Counted from the first letter of the stretch, positions 41,676 through 51,972 are shown. The stretch is 64,000 nucleotides of DNA from Halochromatium roseum (GCF_016653315.1 NZ_NHSH01000040.1:97143-161142), one strand, 5' to 3'. A program made the numbers and translations. The notes: generated by a model not told the origin, from the letters alone.

Positions 41676-43472
41676 ATGCAGAATCACGACTGGTCGACTG
41701 TTTCGCGCTTTGCTATCGCCGCCTCCCTCCTGCTTTTTGTCCTGTCCTGGGTCGCCGTGCCTAGGGTCTCGGTCGCTGTGGCGACTTCGCCTGACCCCAA
41801 TCTCGCCGAGGCCTTAGTCATGCAAGGCGATCCGCAGCGCGGCATCGAGCCCTGCGCCAAGTGCCATCAGGCTGATGGCGGCGGCAGCGAGGAGGTGGGC
41901 GCGCCGCGCTTGGCGGCTCTGGGGGCAGACTATTTGGCCAATCAGATCCAAAACTTTCGTGATGGCAATCGTCAGCACCCAATCATGGCGCCCTGGGCGA
42001 AGTTGCTGACTGAGCAGGAGATCACCGCGCTGAGTGCCTACTTCGCTGCGCTGCCGCCGGCGAGCAACGCACAGGTACCTAAGCATCTGAACCCCAGAGA
42101 CGGTGCTTGGCTCGCCCTGTATGGCAATTGGGACGGTCGACGGCTGCCGGCCTGCCAGCAGTGCCATGGCCCGCTCGGTATTGGTGTTGGCGAGCATTTT
42201 CCGGCGTTGGCGGGGCAGCCCTACAACTACCTGGTCGGTCAGCTTGCGGCCTGGGGCACGGGCGAGCGTCGCGGCGACCACGACGGCATGATGGCGGCGG
42301 TTGCGCACCGGTTGACCCTGGCCGAGGCGCAGCATGTCGCGGCCTTCTATGCCGCCTTGCCGGCCGTGCAGGCGGTGGAGACTGCGCGCGAGCTTGATAC
42401 TGGCACCTGGATGCCGAGCGCTGCCGGGCTGAAGCCGCCCGCCCTTGTCGTTGCCCCGGCAACGGCGCCTCAAGCGCAGACTGAGTCAGAGGCTCAGCCG
42501 CCGGCCAAGCCACATTGGTGGTCGTCGATCATGCCGAAGGTGCACAAGGAGGCCTTGTCTCATCAAGGCCGGGTCGCACCCGGTCGCATGCTCACCGATG
42601 AGCGCCCTTTCCAGCCGCCGTCGCGCAGCGAGCGGCCAACCGATGAGTTCGGCGAGATGGTCGCGCTGGGCGAGTCTATCTTCAGCCATACCTATAGCCA
42701 TCAGATCTCGGGCCAGTACGTCGGTAACGATCAGGTCTGCGAGGGCTGCCATCTGGACGGCGGGCGTCTCGCCAATGCGGCGCCGATGTGGGCCGCCTGG
42801 GTCGCCTATCCGGCTTATCGCGCCAAGAACAACAAGGTCAATACGCTGACTGAGCGGATTCAAGGCTGTTTTGCCTACTCGATGAATGCGCAGGCGTCCG
42901 AGGTCGGCCATCCACCCGCCGCCGATAGCACCACGGTGCTTGCACTGACCAGCTATCTCTACTGGCTGGCCCAGGATGCACCGACCGGTGATCGGCAGAT
43001 GCCTGGGCGCGGTTTTCCGGCGCTTGCTCAGACCGAGCAAGGCTTTGATCCAGACCGAGGGGAGGTGGTTTACGCCAAGCACTGCGCGGTCTGCCATGGG
43101 GAGGAGGGCGAGGGTGGCTACGCTGGCACCGAGATGGTGTTTCCGCCACTCTGGGGTGAGCGCTCCTATAATTGGGGCGCTGGTATGCACCGGATCGACA
43201 CCGCCGCCGCCTTCATCAAGACCAATATGCCGCTCGGCAATTACCTGGAGCTGAGCGACCAACAGGCCTGGGATGTCGCGGCCTACATCAACAGTCAGGA
43301 ACGCCCGCAAGATCCGCGTTTTAACGGCGATCTCGCTGAGACCACGGAGCGCTTCCACGGCGGTGAGTTCGACTACTATGGTGTCAGGAAGGCGCGCGAT
43401 GGCCGTCTGCTTGGATCGAGAGCGATGTCTCCGCCAGCGTCAGCCGCCCAAACCGAGGTTGGCACCGACTGA
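41676..43472 (+). CDS. tsdBA: Fused thiosulfate dehydrogenase TsdB-TsdA, tetrahaem cytochrome c
   Basis: A 598-residue exported protein (signal helix IAASLLLFVLSWVAVPRV) with four CxxCH sites. CAKCH (60-64) and CQQCH (160-164) belong to a dihaem c4-like TsdB domain; CEGCH (355-359) and CAVCH (470-474) belong to TsdA. In the TsdA half, KVNTLTERIQGCF supplies Cys398, the expected axial ligand of the active-site haem, and RSYNWGAGMHRIDTAAAFIK is a hallmark. TsdA oxidises thiosulfate to tetrathionate in the periplasm; TsdB receives electrons. The TsdB-first fusion is known from purple sulfur bacteria such as Marichromatium. I prefer ATG 41676 over TTG 41664. Confidence 0.93.
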   Translation: MQNHDWSTVSRFAIAASLLLFVLSWVAVPRVSVAVATSPDPNLAEALVMQGDPQRGIEPCAKCHQADGGGSEEVGAPRLAALGADYLANQIQNFRDGNRQHPIMAPWAKLLTEQEITALSAYFAALPPASNAQVPKHLNPRDGAWLALYGNWDGRRLPACQQCHGPLGIGVGEHFPALAGQPYNYLVGQLAAWGTGERRGDHDGMMAAVAHRLTLAEAQHVAAFYAALPAVQAVETARELDTGTWMPSAAGLKPPALVVAPATAPQAQTESEAQPPAKPHWWSSIMPKVHKEALSHQGRVAPGRMLTDERPFQPPSRSERPTDEFGEMVALGESIFSHTYSHQISGQYVGNDQVCEGCHLDGGRLANAAPMWAAWVAYPAYRAKNNKVNTLTERIQGCFAYSMNAQASEVGHPPAADSTTVLALTSYLYWLAQDAPTGDRQMPGRGFPALAQTEQGFDPDRGEVVYAKHCAVCHGEEGEGGYAGTEMVFPPLWGERSYNWGAGMHRIDTAAAFIKTNMPLGNYLELSDQQAWDVAAYINSQERPQDPRFNGDLAETTERFHGGEFDYYGVRKARDGRLLGSRAMSPPASAAQTEVGTD

Positions 43473-43523
43473 TCCTGCCGATTAGTTCGCAGGTCAAATG
43501 AAAGGACGAGCACAGCAAGGCGA

Positions 43524-43901
43524 ATGATGTTGCAGATCTTAGCGATCGCCGGTGGTGGGGCGCTTGGTGCAGTAGCGCGGTTTGGCGTCTCAACCGGCGT
43601 CTATCGGCTGTTTGGGCGCGACTTTCCCTGGGGAACCCTGGCCGTGAATGGCCTTGGCTCCTATGCCATGGGTCTGCTGTTTGTGCTCTTCTTGGAGCGC
43701 GGCCTGGTGGCACCTGAGCTACGCGCAGCGGTGCTGGTTGGCTTTCTGGGCTCGTTCACCACCTTCTCGACCTTTTCGCTGGAGACGCTGACGCTGGTGG
43801 AGCAGGGCGAGACGGTTCGAGCCTTGCTGAACGTTTCCGGTAGCATACTGCTCTGTCTCGGGGCCTGTTGGACCGGTATCATGAGCGCGAGGTTGCTATG
43901 A
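43524..43901 (+). CDS. crcB: Fluoride channel CrcB/Fluc
   Basis: A 125-residue four-helix membrane protein that dimerises to export fluoride. Family signatures are present: GGGALGAVARFGV near residue 10, TLAVNGLGSYAMG near 39 (the pore Asn), and VGFLGSFTTFSTFSLE near 72 with the phenylalanine box and the sodium-site TTFST. ATGs at 43524 and 43527 are both possible; AAGG spacing slightly favours the second. The stop overlaps the DUF190 start (ATGA). I see no fluoride riboswitch in the short upstream gap. Confidence 0.95.
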   Translation: MMLQILAIAGGGALGAVARFGVSTGVYRLFGRDFPWGTLAVNGLGSYAMGLLFVLFLERGLVAPELRAAVLVGFLGSFTTFSTFSLETLTLVEQGETVRALLNVSGSILLCLGACWTGIMSARLL

Positions 43902-44257
43902 CCAAGTTTGACCCAGAGTCTGGGCATGGCCTGATCTTGGCGACCATGGTCCGGGTCTATCTGACGGAATCGGATCACGGCCTGAAGCCGTTGTTGAAAT
44001 GCCTGCATGATGAGCTTGGCGTGCTGGGTGCGACCGTGACGCGCGGCGTTGCCGGCTTTGGCGCCTCCGGCGTGGTGCACAGTGCGGGCTTGGTCGATCT
44101 ATCGACCGATCTGCCGCTCGTACTGGAGTTTTTCGATCGGCCAGAGCGCGCACGCATCGCGATCGAGCGCATCAAAGATTTCGTCGATCCCGGTCATGTG
44201 GTGTCTTGGAGCGTGCACGTCGAATGTGACGAGGATGTCCAGGTATTACCCGGCTGA
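43898..44257 (+). CDS. DUF190 (UPF0166) protein
   Basis: This 119-residue soluble protein has the ferredoxin-like DUF190 fold: VRVYLTESDHGLKPLLKCL near residue 18, GATVTRGVAGFGASGVVHSA near 44 and the strand LPLVLEFFDRPERARIAIERI near 70. DUF190 proteins are very often encoded with CrcB and may modulate fluoride export; the mechanism is not established. The ATG overlaps the crcB stop, so expression is coupled. Confidence 0.9.
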   Translation: MTKFDPESGHGLILATMVRVYLTESDHGLKPLLKCLHDELGVLGATVTRGVAGFGASGVVHSAGLVDLSTDLPLVLEFFDRPERARIAIERIKDFVDPGHVVSWSVHVECDEDVQVLPG

Positions 44258-44338
44258 CGCGACAACGAGCAGAGGCGTTTTGATCTGCTGCCTCATCATT
44301 CACTGAGCGTGCATTCGATACCAACGCGCACGCCCTGA

Positions 44339-45640
<1,302 letters not shown>

Positions 45641-45796
45641 TGCTCTGGCCTCTGCTGCTGATCCAGCATGTGCGGCCGGTGTTGGCGAATCGCGCTGCCT
45701 GCCGTGCCAGATCCTTCACCCTAATGATGCTGGAGCCGAAAGCGCGGGCTGAAGGCCGGCGCTGAATAGGTCCTCATAGTTCACCGGAGTGGCGCC

Positions 45797-46180
45797 ATGA
45801 AAGATCCCATCCCACCCTTGCCATCGACATCTCAGTCATCAAACCCTAATCCGTCGACCTCCAACGCCCAGATCATCTACATCCTGTATCTGGTCAGCCT
45901 GGTGGTTGGCGTCACCGGCATTGTTGGCGTGATCATGGCCTATGTGTATCGGGACACGGCGCCAGATTGGCTGCGCAGCCATTATCGCTTCCAGATCCGC
46001 ACCTTCTGGATCGGGCTGCTCTATGTCGTCTCAGGCATGCTGCTCAGTGTGGTGCTGGTCGGTTTCTTGCTGCTCTTGTTCTGGCTGATCTGGCTCATCA
46101 TCCGTTGCGTCAAGGGCCTGCAGCGGCTCGAGCGTCGTGAGCCGGTGACCGACGTCGAGACTTGGCTGTGGCCGAAATAG
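45797..46180 (+). CDS. Small DUF4870-like membrane protein
   Basis: The 127-residue protein has a short Pro/Ser-rich cytoplasmic N-terminus and three hydrophobic helices: IIYILYLVSLVVGVTGIVGVI, FWIGLLYVVSGMLLSVVLV and LLLLFWLIWLIIRCV. WLRSHYRFQIRTFWIG between helices one and two matches the H..FQ......... pattern of the Tic20/DUF4870 family. No function is known. It lies four bases before the decayed ATPase gene. Confidence 0.8.
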   Translation: MKDPIPPLPSTSQSSNPNPSTSNAQIIYILYLVSLVVGVTGIVGVIMAYVYRDTAPDWLRSHYRFQIRTFWIGLLYVVSGMLLSVVLVGFLLLLFWLIWLIIRCVKGLQRLERREPVTDVETWLWPK

Positions 46181-46183
46181 TGC

Positions 46184-46629
46184 TTGTCCGGCAAACAACT
46201 GCCCATCGGCATCCAAACCTTCAGCGAGATCCGCGAAGGCGATGGCGACTATGTCGACAAGACCGGTTTCGCGCTGCGGCTGATCGAAGCGGGCAAATAC
46301 TACTTCCTCTCCCGCCCGCGCCGCTTCGGTAAGACCCTGTTTCTGGATACGTTGGCGGAGCCGCGCTCGGCCTCGACCTGGCCGCCGAAGATGCCACGAG
46401 TCACGGCCAGCTCGACCTGCGCCTGCGCTTCAATGGCCAGCTCTGGCTGTTCGAATTCAAGGTCGTCGAGCTCGAGCCGGAAGGCCACGCCCTGCAACAG
46501 CTCAAAGACCGCGGCTATGCCGACAAATACCGCGCCGAGGGCCTGCCGATCCTGCGCATCGGCATCGAATTCAGCCGCGAGCGGCGCACGCTGGTCGGGT
46601 TTGAGACCGAGATCATCGCCCAACCCTGA
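46184..46629 (+). pseudogene. Remnant of an AAA-ATPase-like/PD-(D/E)XK nuclease family gene
   Basis: The 5' part (46184 to about 46360, TTG start) encodes [20 protein letters not shown] and [19 protein letters not shown], the N-terminal AAA-ATPase-like domain with its Walker A. The 3' part, in another frame from about 46358, encodes the C-terminus typical of the same proteins: [20 protein letters not shown] (PD-(D/E)XK core) and [20 protein letters not shown] up to the TGA at 46627-46629. The roughly 350-residue centre is missing, so this is an internal deletion with a frameshift. Intact members of the family are common, multi-copy and often unstable in bacteria. Confidence 0.85.
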
Positions 46630-46739
46630 ATGCTGCACGGCGATGAACAGGATGAACAACCGCGCGAGTCTGTGAGATCGGCGGGCAGCATGAGCGCGTC
46701 GATGCGACGTTCCCCAAGCCGCCGAGAAAGCTAGGCAAT

Positions 46740-47063
46740 TCAGATCAGCGCATCCAAGCCCTTTCGCTCGAGTAGATTCAGTAGCTTTTGTGAAGGCCCG
46801 CTCGGGTGTTTGTCGCCCTGCTCCCACTGGCGCACGGCAGAGGCGCTGGTATTCAGCAGCGAGGCAAGCACCGTTTGGCTTAACCGATAACGCTCGCGTA
46901 ACCCTCGGATGCGCTCGGCGTCGTAATCAGGGATCGCCTTGAGGCATAACGCATCGTACTCGCGCATGCGGCGCTGATCGATGAACCCGAGTTGGTGAAG
47001 GTCGGCTGCGCTTTCATGCACAGCATTCAGAATGGAGTGATCTTCCTGGGTTTTAGTGCTCAC
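46740..47063 (-). CDS. Helix-turn-helix antitoxin (HigA-like)
   Basis: A 107-residue protein with a C-terminal XRE-type helix-turn-helix: IRGLRERYRLSQTVLASLLN and TSASAVRQWEQGDKHPSGPS near residues 60-92. The N-terminal half (EDHSILNAVHESAADLHQLG) probably neutralises the toxin. I chose the GTG at 47063, which overlaps the toxin stop by eleven bases, as usual for such pairs; the longer open frame is toxin sequence read in another phase. It should repress the operon through the palindrome at 47441-47455. Confidence 0.87.
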   Translation of the reverse strand: MSTKTQEDHSILNAVHESAADLHQLGFIDQRRMREYDALCLKAIPDYDAERIRGLRERYRLSQTVLASLLNTSASAVRQWEQGDKHPSGPSQKLLNLLERKGLDALI

Positions 47064-47430
47064 GGCAAATCTCCTCGAGTGCTCCGGTTGCAAGGGCTTG
47101 GTCAAGCTCCGCGTTGCTGCGCGCGAGCCAATCCTGAGCGAGCGCCTGTAGCGCCTCTTTTTCCTCTGCACGGATATTGGCGCGCGCCTTTTTCTCGAAA
47201 CCGAACAGGAACAACCATCGAGTGTCCTTGTTCGTGGCGACCAGGGTTCTGGTGCCTCCGCGCTTACCACGTCCAGGAACGGCGACCCGTTTCTTGAGGA
47301 CGCCAGCGCCCAGGTCAGCATCAATCAGTCCCTTTTGCATCTCTTGCACCGCCAGACAGAGCAACTCGTCGGTCAAGGCTGTTTTGCGCATCCAGCGACA
47401 AAAAAAGCGTGTTTTGAAGACGCGTTGCAT
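47053..47430 (-). CDS. RelE/HigB-type toxin (type II toxin-antitoxin)
   Basis: The 125-residue basic protein resembles RelE-superfamily toxins of the DUF1044 group: VFKTRFFCRWMRKTALTDEL at the N-terminus, LGAGVLKKRVAVPGRGKRGG near 45 and TRTLVATNKDTRWLFLFGFE near 65, then KKARANIRAEEKEAL. Members cleave mRNA on the ribosome. It precedes the antitoxin gene, the HigBA order. ATG 47430 is eleven bases from the operator palindrome; an upstream frame to 47523 would start within the promoter region. Confidence 0.87.
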   Translation of the reverse strand: MQRVFKTRFFCRWMRKTALTDELLCLAVQEMQKGLIDADLGAGVLKKRVAVPGRGKRGGTRTLVATNKDTRWLFLFGFEKKARANIRAEEKEALQALAQDWLARSNAELDQALATGALEEICREH

Positions 47431-47440
47431 CCTGTGAGTG

Positions 47441-47455
47441 TACCACTTTGTGGTA
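47441..47455. promoter_or_regulatory. Palindromic operator of the toxin-antitoxin operon
   Basis: TACCAC and GTGGTA form a perfect inverted repeat separated by TTT, eleven bases upstream of the toxin ATG on the minus strand. Position and symmetry fit autoregulation by the HTH antitoxin. It also lies 59 bases before the divergent aminotransferase start, which could therefore be affected. Confidence 0.7.
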
Positions 47456-47513
47456 GGGTTTTCGAGGTATTCAACTGGTGTCTCATGTGAGTAGATCTGT
47501 TCCCGGAGTCGCA

Positions 47514-48686
47514 ATGATGACAAGCCGCCTCGCCGAGCGCATGACGCTGATCCAGCCGTTTCATGTGATGGAGGTGCTGGCCAAGGCGCAGGCGCTGGAG
47601 CAGGCTGGGCGGGATGTGATCCACCTTGAGATCGGCGAGCCGGATTTTCCGACCCCGGCGCCGATCGTTGCGCGCGCTCAGGCGGCGCTTGAGGCCGGCG
47701 AGACCCGCTATACCGCCGCGCTCGGTCTGCCGGAACTGCGCGCGCGGATCGCGGCTCAGTATCCCGCCGCGGCGCAGCCTAGCCTGGAGCGTGTGGCGTT
47801 GCTGCCAGGCTCCTCGGCGGCGTTACTGGTGACCTTCGCGTTGCTGCTCAATCCTGGCGATGAGGTACTGCTGGCCGATCCGGGCTATCCGTGCAATGCC
47901 AACTTCATCCAGCTCTTCGGCGGAGTGCCGGTGCGGATTCCCTGTGGTCCGCAGACCGGCTATCAGCTCACGCCCGAGCTGATCCGCGCCCATTGGACTG
48001 AGTGCACCCGTGCGGTGCTGCTCGGCTCGCCAGCGAATCCGACCGGTGCGGTGATCGCGCCCAAGCCGATGAGCGCGATTGCGGCGACTGTCCGCAAGCT
48101 TGGCGGAACCCTGGTCGTGGATGAGATCTACCAAGGGCTGGTCTACGACGGAGCCATGGTCCGCAGTGCGCTGCACGACGGCGATGACCTGTTCGTGATC
48201 AACAGCTTCTCGAAGTTCTTCGGCATGACCGGCTGGCGTCTCGGTTGGCTGGTGGCACCGGCGGCCTATGGCGATGCGGTCACCCGGCTGTGTCAGAACC
48301 TGTTCATCTCCGCGCCGACCCTCTCGCAGCATGCCGCGCTTGCGGCCTTCGAGCCTGAGACCTTGGCCGAGTTGGAGGGGCGCCGGCAGGCGTTTCAGCA
48401 GCGCCGAGACTTCCTCGTCCCAGCGCTGCGCCAGCTTGGCTTTCAGGTGCCGCTGGTGCCGGCCGGCGCCTTCTATGTCTATGCCGATGCGAGCGACCTC
48501 GCCGACGACAGCCAGCGGTTCGCCGACCAGGTGCTGGAGCAGACCGGCGTCGCGCTCACCCCCGGACGGGATTTCGGCGACTACCGCCAGCGTGAGCATC
48601 TGCGTTTTTCCTACGCAGCGCCGCTAGCGCGGTTGGAAGAGGCGGTGGAGCGCCTGCGCCGATGGCTCGCGTATGGGCAACGCTAA
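47514..48686 (+). CDS. PLP-dependent class I/II aminotransferase
   Basis: A 390-residue fold-type I transaminase of the aspartate aminotransferase subgroup. Visible blocks are VIHLEIGEPDFPTPAPI near residue 35, LLPGSSAALLVTFALLL near 97, LGSPANPTGAVI near 175 (substrate Asn), VVDEIYQGLVYDG near 205, and the PLP-lysine segment INSFSKFFGMTGWRLGWLV near 235. The amino acid substrate is not predictable. GGAG just before ATG 47514 supports the start. Its 3' end overlaps the convergent diguanylate cyclase gene by four bases. Confidence 0.9.
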   Translation: MMTSRLAERMTLIQPFHVMEVLAKAQALEQAGRDVIHLEIGEPDFPTPAPIVARAQAALEAGETRYTAALGLPELRARIAAQYPAAAQPSLERVALLPGSSAALLVTFALLLNPGDEVLLADPGYPCNANFIQLFGGVPVRIPCGPQTGYQLTPELIRAHWTECTRAVLLGSPANPTGAVIAPKPMSAIAATVRKLGGTLVVDEIYQGLVYDGAMVRSALHDGDDLFVINSFSKFFGMTGWRLGWLVAPAAYGDAVTRLCQNLFISAPTLSQHAALAAFEPETLAELEGRRQAFQQRRDFLVPALRQLGFQVPLVPAGAFYVYADASDLADDSQRFADQVLEQTGVALTPGRDFGDYRQREHLRFSYAAPLARLEEAVERLRRWLAYGQR

Positions 48687-50269
48687 CCTAAATCTCGCGC
48701 AAGGCTAATCCGATTCTTGCCCTCGCGCTTAGCCCGATACATGGCGTCATCGGCCAGGCGCATCAGCGTCTCTGGATCATCGGCGTCGTCCGGCCAGAGG
48801 GCGAGACCGATGCTGGCGCCAACCTGCATCTGGTTCCAGGACAGGGCCGCGATGTGCGTGCGCAGCTTTTCGGCCGCCTTCTCGGCCGCGGCCAGATCCT
48901 CAATCTCGGCGAGTAAGACGACAAACTCATCGCCACCCTGGCGGGCGGCAAGATCGGTGGCACGGCAATGGGAGGTCAGCACCTGGGCCACATCGATCAG
49001 CACCTGATCGCCGGTCTTGTGGCCATGGCGGTCGTTGATCGCCTTGAAGCCGTCGAGGTCCATGAACAGTAGGGCGAAGCGGCGATCATGGCGCGTTGCG
49101 CGTTGCACCTCCTGCAGCAGTCGCTCTTCAAAGGTGGCGCGATTGGCCAGCCCGGTCAGCGGGTCGAAGCGCGCCATGGCCTCGAGATGCGCCCGGTAGC
49201 GGCGTCGCTCGGTGGCGATGACCAGCCAAGCCCAGGTGCCGATGGCGAGCAGGACCAGGACGACTACGCCGATGATCACTGCCTGTAAGATCACTTTACC
49301 GCGCCAGCTTTTGATGAGCGCCTGCGGCACCTGGGATATCAGCACCCAGCGATATCCCTTGTCGGATAGGCTCTCGGCCCGGAGACCGCGCCGATCGAGG
49401 CAGCCTTTGAGGCCATCCAGGGGATAATAATTCTCGAAGGTGAACAGGCCTTCAGGAACGGCGACGGTGCCGCTCGGTTGCTGATTGATCTGAGCCCAGA
49501 CTGCGGGATAGTGGTGCGCCATGCGATCCTCGGCGTGCTCGGGAAACATAAAGCCCCAGCCCAGCGGCGGGTTCGGCGTTACCAGCCAGTAGCCCTCGTT
49601 GTTGACCATCATCGGCTGGCCGACGCTGAGTCCACCGGCGGCCTCGACCTGATCGAGCATCCGCTGCGCCATCAGATTGATCAGCACGATGCCGCGCTTG
49701 TCGCCGGCGGCGTCGACCACCGGGGTGCCGACCCGGATCATCGGCTTATAGGGCTGTTCGATCTCGCCGTGCTCAATGTTCAGGTCTAAGGGTGAGACGT
49801 AGATCTGTCCCGGCTCGAGCGCCATCGTCTCGCGGAAGTAGTAGCGGTTCGACTTATCTTGCAGCTCCGCGTCAGCAACGATGGCCGGGCGGCCGCCGTT
49901 GTGGTTGACCCTGACGATCTCCTGGCCCTGGTCGTTGAGGAAACGGATCTGGTCATAATCGTCGGCGTTGCGCGCGAGCGCGAGGTATTCCGCAGCCATC
50001 GCTAGGCGGGCTTGCTGCCGGTCTTCCAGCAACAGATGGCCCAGCTCATTCTGCTGCGCCAGCACGCAGAGGTCGGTCGCAACGGCCTGCAGCCCGGTCT
50101 TCACCGCCTCGCGTTGCAGATCGACGGCGAAACGCTCGCTGCGCTCAACCGCCTCCATGCGTGTGGCGATGGACCAGAGCGCGTAACCGCCGAGCACGCC
50201 GATCGGAAGCAGCGCTAACAGCGGGAAGATGAGCAGGAATGCGCGCCAGGGCGAGGTCTCTTGTTGCAT
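48683..50269 (-). CDS. Membrane diguanylate cyclase with Cache-type sensor
   Basis: A 528-residue protein with an N-terminal helix (AFLLIFPLLALLPIGVLGGYA), a periplasmic double-Cache-like sensor (about 40-310, with SNRYYFRETMALEPGQIYVS and KPMIRVGTPVVDAAGDKRG), a second helix near 325-350 and a C-terminal GGDEF domain. The catalytic motif is RQGGDEFVVLL at about 445, and RATD five residues ahead is an intact inhibitory I-site. It should make cyclic di-GMP in response to an external small ligand. No EAL domain is present. Confidence 0.93.
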   Translation of the reverse strand: MQQETSPWRAFLLIFPLLALLPIGVLGGYALWSIATRMEAVERSERFAVDLQREAVKTGLQAVATDLCVLAQQNELGHLLLEDRQQARLAMAAEYLALARNADDYDQIRFLNDQGQEIVRVNHNGGRPAIVADAELQDKSNRYYFRETMALEPGQIYVSPLDLNIEHGEIEQPYKPMIRVGTPVVDAAGDKRGIVLINLMAQRMLDQVEAAGGLSVGQPMMVNNEGYWLVTPNPPLGWGFMFPEHAEDRMAHHYPAVWAQINQQPSGTVAVPEGLFTFENYYPLDGLKGCLDRRGLRAESLSDKGYRWVLISQVPQALIKSWRGKVILQAVIIGVVVLVLLAIGTWAWLVIATERRRYRAHLEAMARFDPLTGLANRATFEERLLQEVQRATRHDRRFALLFMDLDGFKAINDRHGHKTGDQVLIDVAQVLTSHCRATDLAARQGGDEFVVLLAEIEDLAAAEKAAEKLRTHIAALSWNQMQVGASIGLALWPDDADDPETLMRLADDAMYRAKREGKNRISLARDLG

Positions 50270-50508
50270 CTGTGGATGCTAGCCGAAACCCCGCGCGAGC
50301 GCCTCTGCTTCAGCGCGCGGTTGAGACCGCACCTGTTACAACCGGATCAGGTGAGCAAGCGCTCTCAGGTTCGCGGTGAGTTGTGTGGCCGGTATCTGTG
50401 CCGCTCCCGTGCGCGTCTTATCCGTTGCGATGCGGTTCGGGACCTTGGGGGCGTCGGCATCGATCTTGTCCGGCCCCTCCAGTGCGCCAGGCAGGCGCAG
50501 CTGTTGCA

Positions 50509-51921
50509 TCAACGCCGCGCGAGCAGCAGCAGCTGGCCGTTGCGCAGCACCTGTGCGCTATAGAGTCCGTCGGCGGCGCGCAGGGCCTGTGCGACATCGC
50601 TAACCTGAGCGATCGCGCGCCCGTTGAGCTGGATGATCAGATCATCCTCGCGCAGCCCGTTCTGCCAGGCGGGGCTGCCGGGGCGGATCGGGCCGACCAC
50701 CACGACGCGGGTTTGACTGCGGTTGGAGCGCCGCGTCGCCTCGCCGATCAAGGCACCCTCGAGCGCTGGGCTGAGGCTCTCGCCGTGAACGAAATCGGCA
50801 TAGGGGTCATCGATCTGCGCCTTGAGCCGACGGGTCTTGCCGTCGCGCAGCACCTCCAGCTCGATGCGGGTGCCGGGCGGCAACAGGCCGACCCGGGAGC
50901 GCAAATCGTTAGCGCTGTTCACCGCGCGCCCATCGACCCCGGTGATGATGTCGCCTGGCTTGATGCCAGCCCGCAATGCCGGTGAGCCGGGCTCCAACGC
51001 GGCGACCACGGCTCCACGAAAACGATCGATCTCCAAGGCGCTGGCGATCTCCGGGGTCAGGTCTTGTACTCCGGCGCCGAACAGGCCGCGACGCACGCTG
51101 CCATGCTCGAGGATCTGCTCGACGACGATCTTCACCATGTTGGTCGGGATCGCAAAGCCGATGCCGACGTTGCCGCCGCCGGGGGCAAGGATGGCGGTGT
51201 TGATGCCGACCAGCTCACCGCGCAGGTTGACCAAGGGGCCGCCCGAGTTACCCGGATTGATCGAGGCATCGGTCTGGATGAAGCTCTCATAGCCCTCGAT
51301 GCCGAGCCCAGTGCGCCCGAGCGCGCTGACGATGCCGGAGGTGACCGTATGCGCGAGTCCGAACGGGCTGCCGATGGCGACCACGAAATCGCCGACCAGC
51401 AGCGCATCGGAGTCGGCGAGCGGGACCGCGGTCAGCGCATCGGCCTCGACCCGCAGCACGGCGATGTCGGTCTCCGGGTCCGAGCCGACCAGCTTGGCCT
51501 CAAGCCGGCGGCCGTCGTCGAAGGTGACGCGGATCGCATCGGCGGCGCGCACCACATGATGGTTGGTGAGGATGATGCCGCGTTTGGCGTCGATCACCAC
51601 GCCTGATCCCAGGCTCTGGCTCTCGCGATTGCGTTGATGGCCGGGGATGTCGAAGAAGCGCCGGAAGAACGGGTCGCGCAGCAGCGGATGCTCGGTGGCG
51701 GCGATCTCGGTGATGGTCGAGACGTTGACCACGCCGGGCACCGTCTTGGCGAGCATCGGCGCCAGTGACGGCAGCGGCTCGCCATCGACTGCGGCGGGCA
51801 GTACGGCGAGCGCTAGCGGTGTCGCCAGCGCCAGCCAGGCGGCGAGCAGTGCGGTGCTTAGCGTGCGAAAGAGAGGCTGGGCACTCTGCGAGGTGAATGC
51901 TTGAAGGTGAAACACAGGCAT
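50509..51921 (-). CDS. degQ: DegQ/DegP-like periplasmic serine endoprotease
   Basis: A 470-residue HtrA-family protease: signal peptide (FRTLSTALLAAWLALATPLA), trypsin-like domain with the triad His122 (LTNHHVV), Asp152 (ETDIAVLRV) and Ser226 (NPGNSGGPL), then two PDZ domains (FGAGVQDLTPEIASALEI near 285 and a C-terminal one ending GQLLLLARR). The Q-linker sequence FFRRFFDIPGHQRNRES is short, favouring DegQ over DegP. It degrades or refolds misfolded periplasmic proteins. A dispersed palindromic repeat lies upstream, and parC is on the same strand. Confidence 0.93.
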   Translation of the reverse strand: MPVFHLQAFTSQSAQPLFRTLSTALLAAWLALATPLALAVLPAAVDGEPLPSLAPMLAKTVPGVVNVSTITEIAATEHPLLRDPFFRRFFDIPGHQRNRESQSLGSGVVIDAKRGIILTNHHVVRAADAIRVTFDDGRRLEAKLVGSDPETDIAVLRVEADALTAVPLADSDALLVGDFVVAIGSPFGLAHTVTSGIVSALGRTGLGIEGYESFIQTDASINPGNSGGPLVNLRGELVGINTAILAPGGGNVGIGFAIPTNMVKIVVEQILEHGSVRRGLFGAGVQDLTPEIASALEIDRFRGAVVAALEPGSPALRAGIKPGDIITGVDGRAVNSANDLRSRVGLLPPGTRIELEVLRDGKTRRLKAQIDDPYADFVHGESLSPALEGALIGEATRRSNRSQTRVVVVGPIRPGSPAWQNGLREDDLIIQLNGRAIAQVSDVAQALRAADGLYSAQVLRNGQLLLLARR

Positions 51922-51972
51922 TGGTGCTAGCGACAGATTCTGCGGTTGGTCGATTCAATCAAGGCATAGCTG

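Noticed and set aside
43473-43523. Fluoride riboswitch upstream of crcB
   Set aside because: The gap is only about 50 bases and contains no matching pseudoknot motif.
50329-50370. TPP riboswitch-like motif on the minus strand upstream of the diguanylate cyclase (CTGAGAG ... CCTGATCCGG)
   Set aside because: Two short conserved pieces occur in the right order, but the 5' conserved half (GGGGTGC) and the terminal GCGTAGGGA are missing, the stem CACCTG/CAGGTG does not match the fold, and the downstream gene is unrelated to thiamine.
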